A stretch of DNA of 47,333 nucleotides, taken from the NCBI GenBank assembly GCA_029267175.1, contig JARIDJ010000100.1, positions 1 through 47,333 of the forward strand, given 5' to 3'. The stretch comes from Psychrobacter sp. Its GTDB lineage: Bacteria; Pseudomonadota; Gammaproteobacteria; Pseudomonadales; Moraxellaceae. A program made the position numbers and the translations under genes. Position 1 is the stretch's first letter; every line of letters begins with the position of its first letter. Positions 44,039 to 47,333 of the stretch are shown here, in pieces. Under the pieces are notes generated by a model. That model ran no database searches. It was not told the DNA's origin and saw nothing but the letters and a program-made list of their open reading frames with translations.

Positions 44039-44146
44039 CTTCTATCCTTAATAGAGTCCATTAACAGCTATTTGACAATGGTTTTAACTTTTATCGTCCA
44101 CCTATAAAAACTTGTATAGAAAATATAAAACTCTAGCAACTGTCAT

Positions 44147-44611
44147 CTAACCAAAAATACGCCACAATACCCAAAACAGGCCCAGCATAACTACAGCGAT
44201 AATCAATAAGCGCTTAAGCCAATAAGGAATGAGTGGTTTTTTATAGCCCAAATTATTGAGCTGACTGTCTAAGCCATGCTGTAAGCTTTTGAAGTTTTGC
44301 TCAGTCGGCGTAGTTTTTACTCGCTGTTTTTGTAATGCCGAGAAATCCTCGTCAGCGATTTCTCTATCAGAACTAATAGCGCTAGCTGGAATACCTTGTT
44401 TATTGGCTATTGTATTTAGCTTTTGCTGCTGCTTCATCTTCAACTCAGCCTCATAGGCATCGATTCGTGCTTTGGCCGCATCCATACTGATATTTTCATC
44501 GGCCGCTAAAGTCTTAATAGCCATGACTAAGTTGTTTTTTTCGATCATCATAATGACTGCTTTTGGTAGCTTAGCATTAGTCGGTTTTGAGGTGGGATCA
44601 GGGTTAAACAT
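44147..44611 (-). CDS. Small C-terminally membrane-anchored protein, unknown function
   Basis: A 154-residue protein with a polar, helical and charged N-terminal part (about 1-125) and one C-terminal membrane segment (about 130-150, WLKRLLIIAVVMLGLFWVLW), so it is probably tail-anchored in the inner membrane. A helix at about 45-70 (DAAKARIDAYEAELKMKQQQ) has coiled-coil character. I do not recognise the family. AAGGATAATC before the ATG supports the start. It lies 108 bases upstream of the lipoprotein gene on the same strand; co-transcription is possible. Confidence 0.72.
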   Translation of the reverse strand: MFNPDPTSKPTNAKLPKAVIMMIEKNNLVMAIKTLAADENISMDAAKARIDAYEAELKMKQQQKLNTIANKQGIPASAISSDREIADEDFSALQKQRVKTTPTEQNFKSLQHGLDSQLNNLGYKKPLIPYWLKRLLIIAVVMLGLFWVLWRIFG

Positions 44612-44698
44612 GATTATCCTTGCTAGATTTTATGATAGAGCAGATGAAGAATGACACTATTATAGCAACTATATAAATAAACAGAGGAGTGAGAGATT

Positions 44699-44728
44699 AA
44701 AAAACCGCAATCGAGATAACGACTGCGG
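44699..44728 (-). terminator. Rho-independent terminator of ppa
   Basis: On the minus strand, CCGCAGTCG / CGATTGCGG form a stem with a loop TTATCT, followed by a run of six T. It lies 35 bases downstream of the ppa stop codon. Confidence 0.8.
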
Positions 44729-44763
44729 CTTATATTATTTAGTAAATACTTATTTTATAACTA

Positions 44764-45294
44764 TTATAGATCTTTCCAGCGCTGGATAGACTCTTTAATG
44801 ACCTCTTTGGCCTCAGCCACATCGCCCCATGATTCAACTACAGTGGTGCCCGCTTTTTTCAGGTCTTTATAGTGGCTAAAATGGAAGTTCAACTGGTTAA
44901 TGAGCTGCTTAGGTAAGTCCTCTAGACTGTTATAAGCGTTGCCCGTATCACGATCATCAGCAGGAACGACGACTATTTTGTCATCGACTTCGCCATCATC
45001 AACGAACTTCATCACGCCGATGACTTTCGCTTTTAAAAAGATACCCGTAGGTAGCGGCTGCTCGGTGATAATTAAAGCATCCAGCTCATCACCATCTTCA
45101 TCTAGAGTTTGCGGAATAAAACCATAGTTGCAAGGCTTAGCAAAGATCTGTGGATCGATACGATCCAGCTCAAAGACGGCCAGCTCACGGTTCCACTCAA
45201 TCTTGTGGCTGCTACCGGTTGGAATCTCAACGACGACATTGATAACGCCGCCATCTACGTCGCCTGCGTCTAGAATTTTATTAAAATCGGCCAT
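44764..45294 (-). CDS. ppa: Inorganic pyrophosphatase
   Basis: Soluble family I pyrophosphatase that hydrolyses PPi to drive biosynthesis. The 176-residue length equals that of E. coli Ppa (about 176). Signature DEDGDELDAL (65-74) has the metal-binding Asp67/69/72; YGFIPQTL and ADDRDTGNA are also present. The frame extends 37 codons upstream to 45405, but the start at 45294 (MADFNKILDAGDVDGG) has GGAG at seven bases and fits the family N-terminus. A terminator follows. Confidence 0.95.
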   Translation of the reverse strand: MADFNKILDAGDVDGGVINVVVEIPTGSSHKIEWNRELAVFELDRIDPQIFAKPCNYGFIPQTLDEDGDELDALIITEQPLPTGIFLKAKVIGVMKFVDDGEVDDKIVVVPADDRDTGNAYNSLEDLPKQLINQLNFHFSHYKDLKKAGTTVVESWGDVAEAKEVIKESIQRWKDL

Positions 45295-45462
45295 AAGGGT
45301 CTCCAAATACAAAAATTGTTGATAAAAATATCGATTATTAGTTAGAGCGCTCGGCAAACGGTAACTATCACCATGCCTATTTGCTGCCGTGTGCGAGTAT
45401 AGCAAGTTTGCATTTATTTTTCTCGTTTGCCTTAAGTCGATGCCGGCCTGATATTATGCAAT

Positions 45463-46236
45463 CTACGACTTAGGCAGTACCGGACGCAAAGTTATATCGC
45501 CAGCATGACGACGGGCGATATTATCTATAAGTTTTTGCGTGATTTGAGTATAGCTAATAGCGTTTTCATTACGGTCTTTATCCATATTGATAAAGTCAGA
45601 TAATCGAAGCATTTGCATACCGGCATAACCGCACGGGTTAATAGCATTAAAGGCGGCCAAGTCGCAGTTGATGTTTAGCGCTAAGCCATGATAGCTAAAG
45701 CCATGCTTAATCTTAAAGCCTAAAGAGGCGATTTTGCCAAGCATAATAGCTTCGTCGGGCTGAGCGCTTTGACTATCCGCGTAAATATAAACGCCCGGCG
45801 CATCGCGGCGAGCTTTAGCATAAAAATTTGCGTCCATAGTTTTGTTACAAGGATTAAGTAATAGCTCATTGATTACGTCTTCGAGCGCCTGCTCAGCGTG
45901 CGAGACGAGCTGACGTACACTCCAATCTAAGCTATTTAAATCAAATAACCAATAAATGACTAACTGGCCATGCCCATGCCAAGTGACTTGACCACCGCGG
46001 TCAGTCTGAATAATAGGGGTATCTGTCTGCTGCAAGATATGCTCTTTTTTGCTAGCCTGTCCTAAGGTATAGACATCATTATGATCGACGATCCACAGCT
46101 CATCTGGCGTGCGCAAATTTTGCTCTTTTTTTAGCGCTATACGTTCCAGTATCCGCACGCGCATAGCCTCATGAGTAGGGTTATATTCAGCGGCATGCAG
46201 GGTTTTGCTTACCAGCATATCATTAATTTTTGACAT
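45463..46236 (-). CDS. lipB: Octanoyl-[acyl-carrier-protein] transferase LipB
   Basis: Transfers octanoyl from ACP to lipoyl-domain lysines; the first step of endogenous lipoylation, which includes the AceF lipoyl domains encoded at the left end of the window. The 257-residue protein has [17 protein letters not shown] (79-95), catalytic Lys168 in [18 protein letters not shown] and catalytic Cys202 in [10 protein letters not shown]. The expected neighbour lipA is not present in the window. The ATG at 46236 lacks a strong Shine-Dalgarno. Confidence 0.95.
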   Translation of the reverse strand: MSKINDMLVSKTLHAAEYNPTHEAMRVRILERIALKKEQNLRTPDELWIVDHNDVYTLGQASKKEHILQQTDTPIIQTDRGGQVTWHGHGQLVIYWLFDLNSLDWSVRQLVSHAEQALEDVINELLLNPCNKTMDANFYAKARRDAPGVYIYADSQSAQPDEAIMLGKIASLGFKIKHGFSYHGLALNINCDLAAFNAINPCGYAGMQMLRLSDFINMDKDRNENAISYTQITQKLIDNIARRHAGDITLRPVLPKS

Positions 46237-46591
46237 TGATTTGACCGTATAATTTGACTTCAGCTTAGCTCAATAGCTAGCTGATTTTGTGAAAGTAACA
46301 AGAAGAATAAATAACAAGAATCAGTAATAAAAACCGGTGATCAGAATAAGTGTAGCAGTTTTTTGCCAAGTCGCGCTAATGATTTGATTTATCAAAGCGC
46401 TGATTGCTACAAAAATGAGTTTGGCTATAAGCTTAGTAGATAGCTCTAGTTGGCCTGTAACTTTGTTTCAAGGGTCGATATGCGAACCTATTAGTCCGTT
46501 AATGGTGCTTTTCATTGGTGAATCAATGCGCTACATTAGATAGCAACCTGCTTGAGCATATTGACTCAAGCGCTTATGACAAGGATGACCA
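46237..46591. other. Divergent intergenic region between lipB and the aldehyde dehydrogenase gene
   Basis: 355 bases without a gene. It holds an inverted repeat GCTTGAG / CTCAAGC (46550-46556 and 46565-46571) placed 20 bases before the aldehyde-dehydrogenase start codon, a position that would suit an operator. Nothing else was recognised. Confidence 0.5.
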
Positions 46592-47333
46592 ATGACAGAT
46601 AATAATCAGACCAGCTATCAAGCCGATGATCAAATTATTGCACAAACTAGCGATCATATGGCAAACAAACCCAAAAAACCCCTTAGTATCTCTAGAACGA
46701 TTGAGGAGATGCAAACACAGTTTTCACGCCTGCATAAGCTTAGCCGCCATCAGCCTATCAATGATTGGATGACTCGCTCTGAGCAATTAGATAATCTAGA
46801 GCTATTGTTAAGCGATAATCAAGAGCTGTTAACAAAAGCTATCAGTGCTGACTTTGGCTATCGCAGCGAGTCTGAGACCCAGTTTGCTGAGTTATTTCCT
46901 AGTTTTACGGGTATTAGTCACGCCAAAAAGTACGGTAAAAAATGGATGAAACCGCGCCGCGCTGCTATCTCAGCTTTATACATGCCAGCGACTAATGAGA
47001 TTCAGCCGCAGCCTTTAGGCGTCATCGGTATCATGGTGCCTTGGAACTATCCGCTGTTTTTGGCAGTAGGGCCGATGATTGACGCTCTTGCCGCAGGCAA
47101 CCGGATTATGGTAAAAATGAGCGAAGCTGCGCCAAAATTCGCCCAAGCTTTTGCTGAGGTGGTCGCGCGTTATTTCTCACCTGATATGGTCTGTGTGGTA
47201 CTAGGCGAGGTCGATATTGCCGAAGAGTTTAGCAAGCTGCCTTTTGATCATCTGCTCTATACAGGCTCTACCGCTGTCGGCAAAAAAGTCATGGCCGCGG
47301 CGGCGCCCAATCTAACGCCCGTGACGCTTGAGC
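46592..47333 (+). CDS. Coniferyl-aldehyde-dehydrogenase-like protein (5' part, cut by window edge)
   Basis: The first 247 codons of an NAD(P)-dependent aldehyde dehydrogenase. A polar N-terminus is followed by the ALDH fold with PWNYPLFLAVGPMIDALAAG (about 150-169), MVKMSEAAPKF, and LLYTGSTAVGKKVM (about 221-234, cofactor-binding). The short linker between the N-terminal helix part and the ALDH motif, and the KYGKKWMKPRR segment near residue 115, point to the coniferyl/long-chain aldehyde dehydrogenase group. The catalytic Glu and Cys lie beyond the window. AAGGA is six bases before the ATG. Confidence 0.85.
   Translation, partial: MTDNNQTSYQADDQIIAQTSDHMANKPKKPLSISRTIEEMQTQFSRLHKLSRHQPINDWMTRSEQLDNLELLLSDNQELLTKAISADFGYRSESETQFAELFPSFTGISHAKKYGKKWMKPRRAAISALYMPATNEIQPQPLGVIGIMVPWNYPLFLAVGPMIDALAAGNRIMVKMSEAAPKFAQAFAEVVARYFSPDMVCVVLGEVDIAEEFSKLPFDHLLYTGSTAVGKKVMAAAAPNLTPVTLE

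Noticed and set aside
1..47333. CRISPR array, tRNA/rRNA genes, complete insertion sequence or prophage
   Set aside because: No regularly spaced repeats, cloverleaf-like genes or phage/integrase genes were seen by eye. The only mobile-type element is the REP/RAYT unit. A tRNA scan could still find something small.

Overview
The window reads as a chromosomal segment of a gamma-proteobacterium of the Moraxellaceae, most likely Psychrobacter. This is inferred from the protein sequences, the moderate-to-low GC content with AT-rich intergenic DNA, the cold/salt-associated gene set (BCCT transporter, cation:proton antiporter, OmpW, PPK2), and the gene order rsmG-parA-parB-exbB-exbD-msbA-lpxK-kdsB-holB-pilZ. 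No database search was run. No tRNA, rRNA, CRISPR array or complete insertion sequence was seen.

Layout: 1-858 is AT-rich non-coding DNA in front of the pyruvate dehydrogenase operon aceE-aceF (859-5475). An OmpW-type porin (5652-6299, minus) follows. Then come two proteins that both carry a CPxCG zinc-ribbon motif, one small membrane protein and one Kv-type channel (6529-7885). A TerD-domain protein, a WYL regulator and a Lon-like AAA protease lie on the minus strand (7952-12792). The plus strand 12998-23025 is a conserved core block: 16S rRNA methylation (rsmG), chromosome partition (parA/parB), energy-transducing ExbB/ExbD, lipid A/Kdo genes (msbA, lpxK, kdsB), clamp loader (holB) and type IV pilus protein PilZ.

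From 23050 the window turns to metabolism. It holds PPK2, a divergent thiolase / two-domain FabG / MaoC-type dehydratase set that together could interconvert beta-oxidation-type intermediates (24253-29108), a small DUF442-type phosphatase, a serine hydrolase, a cation:proton antiporter, ilvD, a HIT hydrolase, a BetT-like BCCT transporter, dusB, a DUF1622 membrane protein and an SDR oxidoreductase.

41580-43500 is the accessory part. A REP-associated tyrosine transposase (RAYT) is bracketed by two nearly identical inverted REP hairpins. The right-hand REP abuts the C-terminal remnant of a WHH-type polymorphic-toxin nuclease, and directly behind it sits an AT-rich gene for a SUKH (SMI1/KNR4)-like immunity protein with an ankyrin-like tail. 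This looks like an orphan toxin-immunity cassette whose toxin was cut off at the REP/RAYT unit. It is the most interesting region of the window.

The right end carries a lipoprotein, a small tail-anchored-like membrane protein, inorganic pyrophosphatase, lipB, and the 5' part of a coniferyl-aldehyde-dehydrogenase-like gene cut off by the window edge. Several native proteins carry unusual low-complexity extensions: the AceE C-terminus, the thiolase N-terminus and the Lon-like protease C-terminus.
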